A stretch of 61,365 bases of DNA from Bacillota bacterium (GTDB lineage: Bacteria; Bacillota; Clostridia; Christensenellales; Aristaeellaceae): contig JAEWVC010000035.1 of assembly GCA_023459275.1 (NCBI GenBank), forward strand, positions 1-61,365, written 5' to 3'. Shown one piece after another: positions 29,848-38,474 of the stretch (positions within the stretch are counted from its first letter, which is position 1; every line of letters starts with the position of its first letter). A program made the translations under genes and the position numbers. The notes below the pieces were generated by a model. It made no database searches, had not been told where the DNA came from, and saw only the letters and a list, made by a program, of their open reading frames with translations.

Positions 29848-31371
29848 GTGAGGAAGCGCTGGATGGGGCTTTTCACCGCGATTTTGCTGGCCTTGACACT
29901 GATTCCTGGCGCACAGGCGGAATCGGTGCTGGCGGACAAGATCCAAAAGCAGTTGAGTGCCGGCTCGGGATTCAAGGGGTCGCTGACGGTATCCGGCCTT
30001 CCGGTGCTGGGCAGCCTGGCGGCGCAGGCGCAGTATATCCTGCAAAAAGGCCAAAGCCAGACGGCTGTGGAGGTGAGCCTCAACGGCCAATCGCTGTGGA
30101 GCCTGAAGGTATATGGCCAGGACGGTGCCCTGGCGGTGGACGCGGGGCTGCAGTCCGGTGTGCTGTACGGCTTTTCGGGCGGGCTTTCGCCGCTTTTGGC
30201 CTCTTTTGCCACGGGAATGGAGGGCGGGAACGCAACCTCCTTTCTGCCGGCGCTTTTGAAAATTCTTTCCCCCGGGGATGAAAAAGCGGCTCTCCGCCTG
30301 ACGGAGGCCGCCCAGCCCTACCTGATCAAAATGGAACTGTGGATGCAGGGTTTTGCCGATACACCCGCTCTGGAAAAGGATGCAAGCGGCGTGACGGTGA
30401 TGAAGGCGGCCTATCACATTCCCGCCTCCGCCCTGAAGGCGCAGGTCAAGCAGCTTTTGTATGACCTGCTTTCGGATAAGGTGCTGCTGCCGCTTTTGTG
30501 GGAGCAGGCCACGCAGGCGGAGGCCGACCTCTACCTGAACCCGGCGCTGCAAAGCTATTATTTCGGCGCGGTGGATGCGCTTCCTTTGAGCGGTGTTATC
30601 GATATCACCCGCCGCGTCTCCACCATGGGGGTGCTGATGGATACCGCCGTATCTCTGCCCCTGAGCGGCACCGCGGGCGGCCTCAAGCAGATCGCCTTTA
30701 CCGTTAAGGCGGGGGATGCGGGGGATACCGTCACCTGTGATCTTACATCGGACGCAGGCACATGGACCTTCTCCCTAAACCCGCGGGGCAGCGAGGAGGC
30801 TGAGGGGGCTTCCAAACAGGATTTCTCGGGCGTATTGCGCTTTTTGCCCGCGGAGATGCCCAACTGGCAGGTGGACGGCGCGGCCGTCACCTACCAGCAT
30901 AAGGCGCTGTCGGTGGCCTACCAGGCAACCCTGGGCACGCATATCTTTACCGATACGGACGGAAAGAATAATGAATCGTATTCCCTTTCCCTGCGTATTA
31001 TCCCCGATTGGAGCCACCTTGGCGCCGAGGCCACAGATGCTGTAAAGGCGTTGTACACTGCCGTGGAACCCATGCAAATCAACGCTTCCGCGCTTTTGCA
31101 AAGCGGCCAGGCTCGCAACTCTGCCACCTCCCTTGTACTGGATGGCCGTCTGACAAGCGGTGTTACGGAGGTTACGCTCAGCGGCCAGTTCAAAACCGTG
31201 CCGCCCTGGTCCTTTACGCCGGCGGACATGTCAGCCGCCATTCCCTGGGAAAGCGTCACCACGGATAACTTGAATTCCATCCTTATGGAGCTTTTGACCA
31301 AGCCCGCCCTGCTGCCGCTGCTGCCTTCCCTGATCCCCGCCGACCAGGAAGTGCCGGGGACCGTGGGGTAA
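29848..31371 (+). CDS. Secreted protein, unknown function (second of a tandem pair)
   Basis: This 507-residue protein starts at GTG behind GGGGAGGGG. A signal peptide ends near IPGAQAES (residue 25). The mature part starts with repeated short strands (SLTVSGLPVLG, AVEVSLNGQSLWSLKVYGQD). It shares composition, length and the order of helical and beta stretches with the upstream protein, including a domain around TYQHKALSVAYQATLG. They look like diverged paralogues. It may be a cell-surface sensor or scaffold; no catalytic motif is visible. Confidence 0.75.
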   Translation: MRKRWMGLFTAILLALTLIPGAQAESVLADKIQKQLSAGSGFKGSLTVSGLPVLGSLAAQAQYILQKGQSQTAVEVSLNGQSLWSLKVYGQDGALAVDAGLQSGVLYGFSGGLSPLLASFATGMEGGNATSFLPALLKILSPGDEKAALRLTEAAQPYLIKMELWMQGFADTPALEKDASGVTVMKAAYHIPASALKAQVKQLLYDLLSDKVLLPLLWEQATQAEADLYLNPALQSYYFGAVDALPLSGVIDITRRVSTMGVLMDTAVSLPLSGTAGGLKQIAFTVKAGDAGDTVTCDLTSDAGTWTFSLNPRGSEEAEGASKQDFSGVLRFLPAEMPNWQVDGAAVTYQHKALSVAYQATLGTHIFTDTDGKNNESYSLSLRIIPDWSHLGAEATDAVKALYTAVEPMQINASALLQSGQARNSATSLVLDGRLTSGVTEVTLSGQFKTVPPWSFTPADMSAAIPWESVTTDNLNSILMELLTKPALLPLLPSLIPADQEVPGTVG

Positions 31372-31389
31372 GGAGACAGAATCCCATCT

Positions 31390-31425
31390 GGTCGGTGATA
31401 TCATACCGGTATCACCGACCTTTTT
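31390..31425 (+). terminator. Terminator after the secreted-protein pair
   Basis: Perfect 11-bp stem GGTCGGTGATA (31390-31400) with its complement (31410-31420), then TTTTTG. The convergent bioY gene ends two bases beyond. Confidence 0.9.
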
Positions 31426-31426
31426 G

Positions 31427-31975
31427 TTAGGGTAACCGCAGCGCCTTCCGCACTTGCCTGGCCACCGGGGCCGCGGCAAAGGCCTTTACAAGGTCAAGGG
31501 GCAGGAACGCCAAAAAGTACCCCGTCATCAGCGTGGAAAAGGCAATGGGTTTGCCGGCGTAGAGCACGGCCAGCAAGGCCGCGTAGGGGAGCGCGGCGGC
31601 GTATACCGCAAACACGCCGATGACGGCGGAAATCAGGTTCCCAAACCGCCGGGTCTTCATTTTTTTCCGCGCCAGGGCGGTTAAAAAGGCAGAAAGCACA
31701 AACCCCAGCAAATATCCGAATTCCGGCGTCAGCGCGGTTTGCAGCCCGCCTCCCCGGGAAAACACAGGGAACCCCGCCAGGCCGGTAAGCACGTAGACGG
31801 CCATGGCTCCGGCCGCATACCCCGGGGGAAGCAAAAGCCCCGTTACCAGCAGAAAAAAAACCTGGGTGGTAAATTGCACCGTAAGCAGCGGCAGCGGAAA
31901 CCGCAAATACGCGCCCGCCGCCATCAGGGCGGCGCACACCGCGGCCAGGGTCAGGTTTTTTGTCTTGGACTGCAT
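31427..31975 (-). CDS. bioY: Biotin transporter substrate-binding protein BioY
   Basis: BioY is the S-component that captures biotin for an ECF transporter. The 182 residues have six membrane segments and family marks: LAAVCAALMAAGAYLRFPLP, VQFTTQVFFLLVTGLLLPP, FSRGGGLQTALTPEFGYLLG and FLPLDLVKAF. No EcfA or EcfT genes are near, so it probably uses a shared energising module. GGAGG lies six bases before ATG. A BirA-like operator overlaps its promoter, consistent with repression by biotin. Confidence 0.95.
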   Translation of the reverse strand: MQSKTKNLTLAAVCAALMAAGAYLRFPLPLLTVQFTTQVFFLLVTGLLLPPGYAAGAMAVYVLTGLAGFPVFSRGGGLQTALTPEFGYLLGFVLSAFLTALARKKMKTRRFGNLISAVIGVFAVYAAALPYAALLAVLYAGKPIAFSTLMTGYFLAFLPLDLVKAFAAAPVARQVRKALRLP

Positions 31976-31985
31976 AGGGACCTCC

Positions 31986-32022
31986 GTAAACTAAAAATAT
32001 AAATATGGTTTACGCAATTATA
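31986..32022 (-). promoter_or_regulatory. bioY promoter with BirA-like operator
   Basis: On the minus strand TATAAT (32022-32017) is followed by GTAAAC-N16-GTTTAC (32013-31986). Arm spacing of 15-16 is the hallmark of BirA operators, whose arms are usually GTTAAC-like; here they are GTAAAC/GTTTAC. It covers the expected transcript start. Confidence 0.65.
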
Positions 32023-32116
32023 CCCGGATGGGGCGGCTCCGTCAAGCAGGCGGCGCTTCTTTCCGTATAAGCACGCGCATATACATGAAGGACGCGACAA
32101 GAGGGAGGGGAGAGAT

Positions 32117-32425
32117 ATGAGGGAGCAGCGGCCCGAGGAGACCCGGGCGGCAGGCGCGAACACGCGGCCCCACGGGGTGACGCTGGAGAACAGGAGCCGG
32201 GCGGTTTTGAGCGGCATTAACGATGTGAAGAGCTTTCATGAGGAGGAGGTCGTGCTCGCGACGGGGGAGGGCGACATGGTGATCACGGGCAAGGGGCTGC
32301 ATATCGCCAGGCTCACCCTGGAGGACGGGAGCCTGGTGATGGACGGACAGATTGACGCCATCGCATACCTGGACGGCGGAAAGCTGAAGAAGAACGGCAG
32401 CGTGCTTCGCCGCATGCTCAGGTGA
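32117..32425 (+). CDS. yabP: Sporulation protein YabP
   Basis: This 102-residue protein matches the YabP/YqfC fold: HGVTLENRSRAVLSGINDVK, then VVLATGEGDMVITGKGLHIA and MDGQIDAIAYLDGG. In Bacillus YabP is made in the mother cell and is needed for spore cortex formation, together with YabQ. The order yabP-yabQ-divIC here is the Firmicute standard. GGGAGGGGAG precedes the ATG. Confidence 0.93.
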   Translation: MREQRPEETRAAGANTRPHGVTLENRSRAVLSGINDVKSFHEEEVVLATGEGDMVITGKGLHIARLTLEDGSLVMDGQIDAIAYLDGGKLKKNGSVLRRMLR

Positions 32426-32850
32426 CCGCCATGGCGCCTTTTTTTGAAACGCGGAACCAGTCCTTCGTATTTTTGGGACTTATGTATGTGGGGCTCGGCC
32501 TGGGCCTTGTGTACGATGTTTTGCACCTTGGCCGCAAGGCGGAAAGAAAAGCCGTCACCGCCGCGGCTGATTTGCTTTTCTTTCTGCTGGCCGGGCTGGC
32601 GCTTACGCTTTCGCTGGTGGTTACGGGGCAGAATGGGCTCCGCCTGTACGCATTGCTGGGCCTTGTGTGCGGAGGCATCGTATACGTGATGGGCGTTCGG
32701 AGCCTGCTAAAGGGCATCATGGTTTTTGTGGACCGGCGGATCCTTGCGCCTCTCCGGGCGGCTTTTGACCGATCGCGTCTAAAGAGGGCGGAAAGAAAAG
32801 GGAAGGGAGAAGCAGGAAACGGAAGCGGTGCGGCGAATATTTCCACTTAA
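32422..32850 (+). CDS. yabQ: Sporulation protein YabQ
   Basis: This 142-residue protein has three to four membrane segments (FVFLGLMYVGLGLGLVYDVL, LLFFLLAGLALTLSLVV, LLGLVCGGIVYVMGV) and a basic tail, as in YabQ of the spore outer forespore membrane. It starts at GTG overlapping the yabP stop (GTGA), which suggests translational coupling; an ATG three codons later is an alternative. Recognition is by the LGLVYDVL-type motif and position. Confidence 0.88.
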   Translation: MTAMAPFFETRNQSFVFLGLMYVGLGLGLVYDVLHLGRKAERKAVTAAADLLFFLLAGLALTLSLVVTGQNGLRLYALLGLVCGGIVYVMGVRSLLKGIMVFVDRRILAPLRAAFDRSRLKRAERKGKGEAGNGSGAANIST

Positions 32851-32873
32851 CTTTCATTGGGGGAGTGCGTCGC

Positions 32874-33224
32874 ATGAAAAAGCCGCGCCGTGTCAGCTGG
32901 CCGGTCCTGCTGGCGGTTTTGACGGTTATTGGCATCCTGTTTGCCGTCAAAAACGGCAGCATCCGCGAAAGCATCGCGCAAATGGGCAAAGAGGAAAGCC
33001 AAAGCCGCATCCAGCTAAGCAGCGAGCAGCGTGTTACCATAAATTTGGAATCCGAACTCGCCATGGCGGATACGGATGAGTATATCGAGAACCAGGCGCG
33101 CACGCGCTTTGGTTACCTGAAGCCCGGGGAACTGCGCTTTGTGATCACCAATCCGGAGGCACTCTACGGCAACGCGGATGAAGTGCCGATCCTGACGGTG
33201 GTTGCCCAGGGGGACGAGCCCTGA
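32874..33224 (+). CDS. divIC: Septum formation initiator, DivIC/FtsB family
   Basis: This 116-residue single-pass protein has a short cytoplasmic N-terminus, one membrane segment (VLLAVLTVIGILFAV) and an outer coiled coil (IAQMGKEESQSRIQLSSEQR), followed by the family signature region IENQARTRFGYLKPGELRFV. It joins FtsL and DivIB in the divisome. It follows yabQ, as in Bacillus. Start 32874 is set by GGGGGAG at ten bases. The coiled coil is rather short. Confidence 0.9.
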   Translation: MKKPRRVSWPVLLAVLTVIGILFAVKNGSIRESIAQMGKEESQSRIQLSSEQRVTINLESELAMADTDEYIENQARTRFGYLKPGELRFVITNPEALYGNADEVPILTVVAQGDEP

Positions 33225-33250
33225 CATTGCACAAAGAAGGGGGCGGGGTC

Positions 33251-34168
33251 ATGCGGGCCGCAGTGATTGGCGTGGGTTCCAACTCCGTGCGCATGCTGGT
33301 GGCTGACATCCAGGGGGGAAGGCTCCGGGAGGTGCTGCGCGACAGGGAAGGAACGCGGCTTTTCGGCGGGCTTGATGAAAAGGGAAACCTGAGCCGGGAA
33401 AGCATGGCCCTCACAGTAAAGGCCGTGGCGGCCATGGGGAAAAAAGCTGCGGAGCTTGACGCGCAAGCCATCCATCTGTTTGCCACCAGCGCCGTTCGCG
33501 ATGCCGGAAACCAAGGGGAATTTTCGGAACTGGTCCGCGGGGAAGCGGGCCTTGAGCTGGAGATCCTCACCGGCGAAAGCGAAGCGGCGCTTTCGTTTTT
33601 GGGGGCTGCCGGCGGGGCGCACGCCGGCGTTATCGATATCGGCGGCGGCTCTACCGAGGTGGTGATCGGCCGGGGCGCAGCCATCGATGCCGGCGTAAGC
33701 CTTCAGTTGGGGGCTGTACGGCTTAACAGGCTGTATCCCATCACCTCCTCCAGGGATGTGCCCGCGGTGGTGGAGGCGGCTGGACAGATCCTGGAGAGGA
33801 ACATGGACCGGCTTGTGGGGGCAGGGCTGCCTGCAAGATGGGTGGGCGTAGGCGGAACGTTTACCGCCCTGGCCGCCCTGATGAAGGATGTCCCCTGGAC
33901 GGAAAAGACACGGCTGAACGGATATGCCCTGCCCCGTGATGCGGTGCTTGGCTGGCTGGAGCGCCTTTCGGATATGAGCCTCAAGGAACGCCTGGCCCTC
34001 AAGGGGCTGCAGCCCCAGCGGGCCGACATCATGGCCCACGGTACGGCGATCCTCGCCGCCTGTATGGACAAGCTGCTCATTGCCACGATCCATGTGTCCG
34101 AATTTGGCAATCTGGACGGGTATTTGAAGCGGAAATACCTGCTGGTGGCGGATAGGGACCGGGAATGA
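33251..34168 (+). CDS. Ppx/GppA-family phosphatase
   Basis: This 305-residue protein has the ASKHA fold of exopolyphosphatase or pppGpp phosphatase: VIGVGSNSVRMLVADIQGG, ATSAVRDAGNQGEF, VIDIGGGSTEVVIGRGAA and VGVGGTFTALAAL. It is the short single-domain form of about 300 residues, lacking the C-terminal HD-like domain. It hydrolyses polyphosphate or pppGpp; which one is open. ATG 33251 lies behind GGGGGCGGGG. It ends the yabP-yabQ-divIC cluster. Confidence 0.93.
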   Translation: MRAAVIGVGSNSVRMLVADIQGGRLREVLRDREGTRLFGGLDEKGNLSRESMALTVKAVAAMGKKAAELDAQAIHLFATSAVRDAGNQGEFSELVRGEAGLELEILTGESEAALSFLGAAGGAHAGVIDIGGGSTEVVIGRGAAIDAGVSLQLGAVRLNRLYPITSSRDVPAVVEAAGQILERNMDRLVGAGLPARWVGVGGTFTALAALMKDVPWTEKTRLNGYALPRDAVLGWLERLSDMSLKERLALKGLQPQRADIMAHGTAILAACMDKLLIATIHVSEFGNLDGYLKRKYLLVADRDRE

Positions 34169-34199
34169 TAAAAGTTCACAAGATTTTTGCCGGCGTCGC

Positions 34200-34228
34200 T
34201 TGCCGTTTTGCCGGGAGTTTAGTATAAT
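34200..34228 (+). promoter_or_regulatory. Promoter of the foldase gene
   Basis: TTGCCG (34200-34205), 17-base spacer, TATAAT (34223-34228), 44 bases before the ATG. Confidence 0.7.
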
Positions 34229-34272
34229 AGCAAAAGTGACTTGCAATTGCACAAAGAAGAGGAGAGACTTTC

Positions 34273-35628
34273 ATGCGCAAACGGGCGATATTGGCCTTCA
34301 TGCTGGCTGCGGCGCTGTTTTTGTCGGGCTGCGCCCTGGTGGAAAAAGATATGGCGGTGGACAACGCCACCGTGATCGTTCAATTGGGGGACCAGACGGT
34401 CACCAAAGCCCAGGTGAACAGCGCGGTGGATTACCAGCTTAACTACACGGCCCAGATGTATAGCATGTACTACGGGTACAGTTTCGATACTACCAGCGAT
34501 ACAGCCAAGGCAGATGCCCTCGACACCGTGCTGAACGGTTTCGCGCAGGAACTGGTGAAGGTTCAAAAGGCGAAGGAACTGGGCTTTGATGTCCTGACGG
34601 ACGAGGAGGACGTTACCATCAAGGAAGACGCCCAGACCCAGTTCGACAGCGACAAGGAATATGTGAAGGGCCAGTATTTCTCCGATACCACCCTGGAGGG
34701 CGATGCGCTGGAAGAAGCGATCCTGGCCCAAATGAAGGAAATGGGCTTGGAGTATGACACGTACTATTACCCCAACGCCAAAGCCACCGCCGCTCAGGAC
34801 AAGCTGCGGGAGTCTGTGATCAAGGATATCACCGTTTCGGATGAGGAGATTCAGGCGGAATTCGATTCCCGGGTGGAGAGTGCGAAGACCTCTTACGCCA
34901 CCAGCCTGTCCTCCTACGGAGCCACCGTCAACAGCAACGGCACCGTGTACTACGCTCCCGCGGGGTACCGCTATGTGAAGCACATCCTGCGCAAGTTCCC
35001 CGATGATACGCAGACGGCGCTCACCGATCTGCAATCCCAGATCACGGATAAAACCACCGCCATCACCAATTTGGAAACATCCATCGGCGCCCTGGGCGAG
35101 GATGTGGCGGAAGACGATGAGAACCGCGTGAAGCTCAATGCCGACAAGGCGGCCGCCGAGCAGGAAAAGGCCGGTCTCCAGGCGCAGTATGACGCCGCGC
35201 TGGAAGCCGCGTACGCTGCGCTGCAGCCCACGGTGGACGAGGTGCTGGGGAAAATCGCGGCTGGCGAGGATTTCGACACCCTGATGGCAACATACGGCGA
35301 GGACCCCGGCATGCAGAGGTCTCCGCAGATGGAAAACGGGTACGCCGTGTGCGAAAATTTCTCCAGCTTTGACCCTGCTTTCACCGCCGCGGCCATGGCC
35401 CTTGAAAAGGCCGGGGATGTGAGCCCTGCCGTCCGGGGGCAAAGCGGCATTCATATCATCAAGTACGTTTCCGATATCCAGGAAGGTCCTGTGGCCCTGG
35501 ATACGGTGAAGGACACCATTTCCAGCAGCCTGCTGAGCCAAAAACAGGATGACGCGTACACTGCCCAGGTCGAAGCCTGGGTCAAGGCGTCCGATGTGAA
35601 GATCTACAAGGACCGCATGGACCAGTAA
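34273..35628 (+). CDS. PrsA/SurA-like peptidylprolyl isomerase lipoprotein with inserted coiled coil
   Basis: This 451-residue lipoprotein (lipobox LSGC, lipid on Cys22) helps fold exported proteins. Residues 30-215 form the SurA_N-like chaperone region. The parvulin domain begins at YRYVKHILRKFPDD (about residue 235) and resumes at VDEVLGKIAAGEDFDTLMAT, then YGEDPGM, ending IHIIKYVSD. Between the two halves lies an inserted coiled coil of about 80 residues (LTDLQSQITDKTTAITNLET to QAQYDAALEAAYAAL). The gene has its own promoter and a strong terminator. Family is clear; the insertion is unusual. Confidence 0.88.
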   Translation: MRKRAILAFMLAAALFLSGCALVEKDMAVDNATVIVQLGDQTVTKAQVNSAVDYQLNYTAQMYSMYYGYSFDTTSDTAKADALDTVLNGFAQELVKVQKAKELGFDVLTDEEDVTIKEDAQTQFDSDKEYVKGQYFSDTTLEGDALEEAILAQMKEMGLEYDTYYYPNAKATAAQDKLRESVIKDITVSDEEIQAEFDSRVESAKTSYATSLSSYGATVNSNGTVYYAPAGYRYVKHILRKFPDDTQTALTDLQSQITDKTTAITNLETSIGALGEDVAEDDENRVKLNADKAAAEQEKAGLQAQYDAALEAAYAALQPTVDEVLGKIAAGEDFDTLMATYGEDPGMQRSPQMENGYAVCENFSSFDPAFTAAAMALEKAGDVSPAVRGQSGIHIIKYVSDIQEGPVALDTVKDTISSSLLSQKQDDAYTAQVEAWVKASDVKIYKDRMDQ

Positions 35629-35650
35629 AGCTATCGGCGGCATACAGTCA

Positions 35651-35689
35651 AACAGGGGCCCTCCGGCAACACCGGAGGGCCCCTGTTTT
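35651..35689 (+). terminator. Terminator after the foldase gene
   Basis: Perfect 16-bp stem (35651-35666 with 35672-35687), loop CAACA, then TTTTG. The A-rich left flank lets it serve the convergent cotJC gene too. Confidence 0.92.
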
Positions 35690-35708
35690 GTGTCTTCGGG
35701 CTGGAAAC

Positions 35709-36242
35709 TTATTCCTCCGGCGCGTTCTGCACCAGCCGCAGCGCTTCCAGCAGCCGCTGCTCGTGTACGATCTCCCGCTGCCTAAGAAAGCGGATCACGC
35801 CGCCTGCTTCCGGATCTTCGCAATGGAGCAGCACCCGCTCATAGGCTCGCCGGGACTGCCGTTCCGAGGCAAGGTCGGCGTACAGGCAGGCTACCGGGTC
35901 CGGGCAGTCGGGAAATCCGGACCCGGGGATGGACGGCGTTTCCAGGCTGGCGGGCCATGCCTCAATGGCCAGTTCCCGCCTTTGGTCGGGGGGTAACTTG
36001 CCGGTGAGCTGATACAGCAAAGCGCTGAGCATCTCCCCGTGGGCAAGCTCTTCCGTGCTAAGGTCGGTCAAAAGCGCCTTGGCTTCTTTCCTTGGCATGC
36101 TGTGGCGCTGGTTCAGGTAGCTGAGCGCGGCCATCCACGCGCCTTCAGGGCCGCCGCATTGGGCCAGAAGGCTGCGCGCCAGGGGCAGGTTTTGGTTTTT
36201 CACATGGACTGGGTAGGGAAGCTGCTTTTGATAAAGCCACAT
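35709..36242 (-). CDS. cotJC: Spore coat protein CotJC, manganese-catalase-like
   Basis: This 177-residue protein begins MWLYQKQLPYPVHVKNQNLP and carries the ferritin-like metal ligands: ALSYLNQRH, TDLSTEELAHGEMLSALLYQ and REIVHEQRLLEAL. CotJC is a manganese-catalase-family protein of the inner spore coat. Start 36242 follows AAAGGAGG. It begins two bases after the cotJA-cotJB fusion, so the locus is an operon. Confidence 0.9.
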   Translation of the reverse strand: MWLYQKQLPYPVHVKNQNLPLARSLLAQCGGPEGAWMAALSYLNQRHSMPRKEAKALLTDLSTEELAHGEMLSALLYQLTGKLPPDQRRELAIEAWPASLETPSIPGSGFPDCPDPVACLYADLASERQSRRAYERVLLHCEDPEAGGVIRFLRQREIVHEQRLLEALRLVQNAPEE

Positions 36243-36244
36243 GG

Positions 36245-36679
36245 TCAGGCCTCCTTTCCGGGGGCCTTTGCCGGTTCCCAGGGCCAGGGGCCCTCCACCC
36301 AGTTCCAGCATAAGGGACAGGCATCCTGGCGCCCGCCGCCATACAGCGCGCAGGCCAGGTAGCCATAGCCCCCGGGGCAGCGCTCACAGAAGCCGTGGTA
36401 CAGCGCCAGCGCCTTTCTGTCGCAGGGATGGGTATTCAGGTATAGCCGCATCTCCCAGGCGGCAAAGGGAATGGCATGGGTCACGGTGGCCGCCTTGGGC
36501 AGGGCGTAGGCTTCCCCGGAGGGTATGAACAGGCCGGGAAACAGCGTGCCGTGGCGCAGCGCTTCCCGGGGCGGGAACAGGGTTTGGCAGGATTCCGGCG
36601 GCATAAGCTCGGTTTCTGGATCCGTTTCTCCTTCCTCAGGCAAGATAAAACTGCCCGGAAGGGTCTCGTTTTGCTTCAT
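36245..36679 (-). CDS. Fused CotJA-CotJB spore coat protein
   Basis: This 144-residue protein carries the CotJA motif (LFPPREALRHGTLFPGLFIP, about residues 31-50) and the CotJB motif (AWEMRLYLNTHPCDRKALAL then YHGFCERCPG, about 75-105) in one chain. In Bacillus these are separate genes, cotJA and cotJB. The C-terminus has extra cysteines (CPLCWNW). Start 36679 follows AAGGGTGT; an ATG two codons earlier is possible. It is read together with cotJC and is probably expressed in the mother cell. Confidence 0.8.
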   Translation of the reverse strand: MKQNETLPGSFILPEEGETDPETELMPPESCQTLFPPREALRHGTLFPGLFIPSGEAYALPKAATVTHAIPFAAWEMRLYLNTHPCDRKALALYHGFCERCPGGYGYLACALYGGGRQDACPLCWNWVEGPWPWEPAKAPGKEA

Positions 36680-36728
36680 GGGCATACACCCTTTTTTGGT
36701 TTTACGGCGGATATAACCCCCGCAATTC

Positions 36729-36757
36729 ATTGTATGACAGGCGCAGGCATGGGTGAC
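36729..36757 (-). promoter_or_regulatory. Possible sigma-E type promoter of the cotJ locus
   Basis: On the minus strand CATACAAT (36736-36729) equals the sigma-E -10 consensus. GTCACCC stands 14 bases upstream as a weak -35. In Bacillus the cotJ operon is sigma-E controlled, which supports the reading, but the -35 match is poor. Confidence 0.4.
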
Positions 36758-36812
36758 GTCCTGAGAGATGCCCGATAGCCGGAGCGTGCGTGTATATGTA
36801 TGATACCAAACG

Positions 36813-36836
36813 AAAACCCCGGCCTTTTGGCCGGGG
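36813..36836 (-). terminator. Terminator after the symporter gene
   Basis: CCCCGGCC-TTTT-GGCCGGGG (36817-36836); on the minus strand the stem is followed by TTTTCG. Confidence 0.85.
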
Positions 36837-36864
36837 CAGGGCGCATTGGACGGGAAGGCCGGTG

Positions 36865-38412
36865 TCAATTCCCGGCGGCTGCAGCGCCGGTGGTTTTTTG
36901 TTCCTTTGTGCCGAAGACCATTTGAAGATGCGCGTCGGAGAAGCCCCATTTTTTTGTAAGCGCACTCACCACAGGCACGATGATCAGCCCCGCCACCATG
37001 GCGGAAGCACCGCTGACGGGTGACAGGGAAAAATCACCTGCGGCCAGAGGCGGAACCAGGGAAATCAGCAAGCCGCATACCACGCCGGCATATACGCCGA
37101 TCTTGGTGACGCCCTTCCACAGCAAGCCGTACAGGAACGGTGCCAGGAACGCGCCCGCGATGGTTCCCCAGGAAAGGGACATCAGGGAAATGATGGGTGT
37201 GCCCTGCATCAGGAAATTGACGGCCAGAGAGAAAAGAACAAAGACGACGCACAGGATCCGCATGGTAAGGGTGGTGCGCTTCACATCCATCTTGGGGAAT
37301 ATGGTCCCGATCAGGTCGATGGACAATACGGAGGAGGAAGAGAGGACCAGCGCGGTCAGCGTGGAGACGCTGGCGGACAAAAGCAGCACCACGATCAGGC
37401 CCAGCAAACCGTCGGGCATGCCCACCACGGTTTTGTCCACCAGCATGGAGGGCATGATGGTATCCACGGTCTTGGAGGTGATGGTGGAGGCCAGCGTCTG
37501 CCCGGCATCATTGGTGATGCTGTTCAGCACCACATGGCCGAAGCTGCCCGCAAAATACGCGCCGCCGGCAATGATCAGACAGAAGATGGTGGAGATAATG
37601 GTCGCCCGTTTCACGGCGGAGGCTTCCTTGATGGCAAAAAACTTGTGGATCATGTGGGGCATTCCCAGCACGCCGAAGGAGGTAAGCACCACATTGGACA
37701 GCAGAAAAATTTCCTGCCCTTTGGGCGGAAGCAGGGAATTGAACCCGGTTCCGCCGGTCACTGCCTCGTTCCCCAGTGCGTCAAGGCCGGCGGAAAGCCC
37801 GCCCGCGCCATGGACGATGTAGTAGACCACAAAGGAGATCCCCGCCAGCATGATGATCCCCTGAATAAAATCGGTAACCGCGGTGGCCCGGTACCCGCCC
37901 AGGAAAAGATACACGGAGGCAAGGAGCGCGATACCGATCACGCACCAGGTATAATCAAAGCCCATTGCTTTTTGAAACATGATGGCAAGCCCCTTGTACA
38001 CGGAGGCGGAGTAGGGAAGAAGAAATACAAAGATGATCAGGGAAGCAAGAATCTTCAATGTTTTAGATTGGTAGCGTTTTTCAAAAAAGCTGGGCACGGT
38101 GGCCACGTTCAGCCTTTCACCCATCACCCGCGCGGGCTTTGCCAGCAGCGCCCAAGCCACCAGCCCGCCCACCAGTGCATTGCCAATGCCGGCCCACACG
38201 GCGGAAAGCCCTACCTTCCAGCCTACGGAACCGGCATAACCAACAATGATGACGGCAGAAAAATAGCTGGTCCCGTAGGAGAGCGCGCTCATCCATGGGC
38301 CAACCCTTCTGCCGCCCAGCAGAAAATCATTGAGGGAGATGGACTTTTTCGCGGTGAAGACGATGACTGTTACCATCATCAGGGCATAGAGAACCAAAAC
38401 AGCAATTTTCAC
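36865..38412 (-). CDS. Sodium:solute symporter (SSS family)
   Basis: This 515-residue carrier has about 13 membrane segments. Marks are LNDFLLGGRRVGPWMSALSY, LATVPSF-type loop (NVATVPSFFEKRYQSKTLKI), SVYLFLGGYRATAVTDFIQG and GLLGLIVVLLLSASVSTLTA (core sodium-site helix). It takes up a solute with sodium; the closest types are PanF-, PutP- or acetate-like carriers, and the substrate cannot be told. It stands alone with its own promoter and terminator, divergent from the yqfC cluster. Confidence 0.92.
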   Translation of the reverse strand: MKIAVLVLYALMMVTVIVFTAKKSISLNDFLLGGRRVGPWMSALSYGTSYFSAVIIVGYAGSVGWKVGLSAVWAGIGNALVGGLVAWALLAKPARVMGERLNVATVPSFFEKRYQSKTLKILASLIIFVFLLPYSASVYKGLAIMFQKAMGFDYTWCVIGIALLASVYLFLGGYRATAVTDFIQGIIMLAGISFVVYYIVHGAGGLSAGLDALGNEAVTGGTGFNSLLPPKGQEIFLLSNVVLTSFGVLGMPHMIHKFFAIKEASAVKRATIISTIFCLIIAGGAYFAGSFGHVVLNSITNDAGQTLASTITSKTVDTIMPSMLVDKTVVGMPDGLLGLIVVLLLSASVSTLTALVLSSSSVLSIDLIGTIFPKMDVKRTTLTMRILCVVFVLFSLAVNFLMQGTPIISLMSLSWGTIAGAFLAPFLYGLLWKGVTKIGVYAGVVCGLLISLVPPLAAGDFSLSPVSGASAMVAGLIIVPVVSALTKKWGFSDAHLQMVFGTKEQKTTGAAAAGN

Positions 38413-38474
38413 CTGTTACACCCGCCTTCCATACTACTGTTCCCGCATACACCGGGGAACGCCTACTGGTTATC

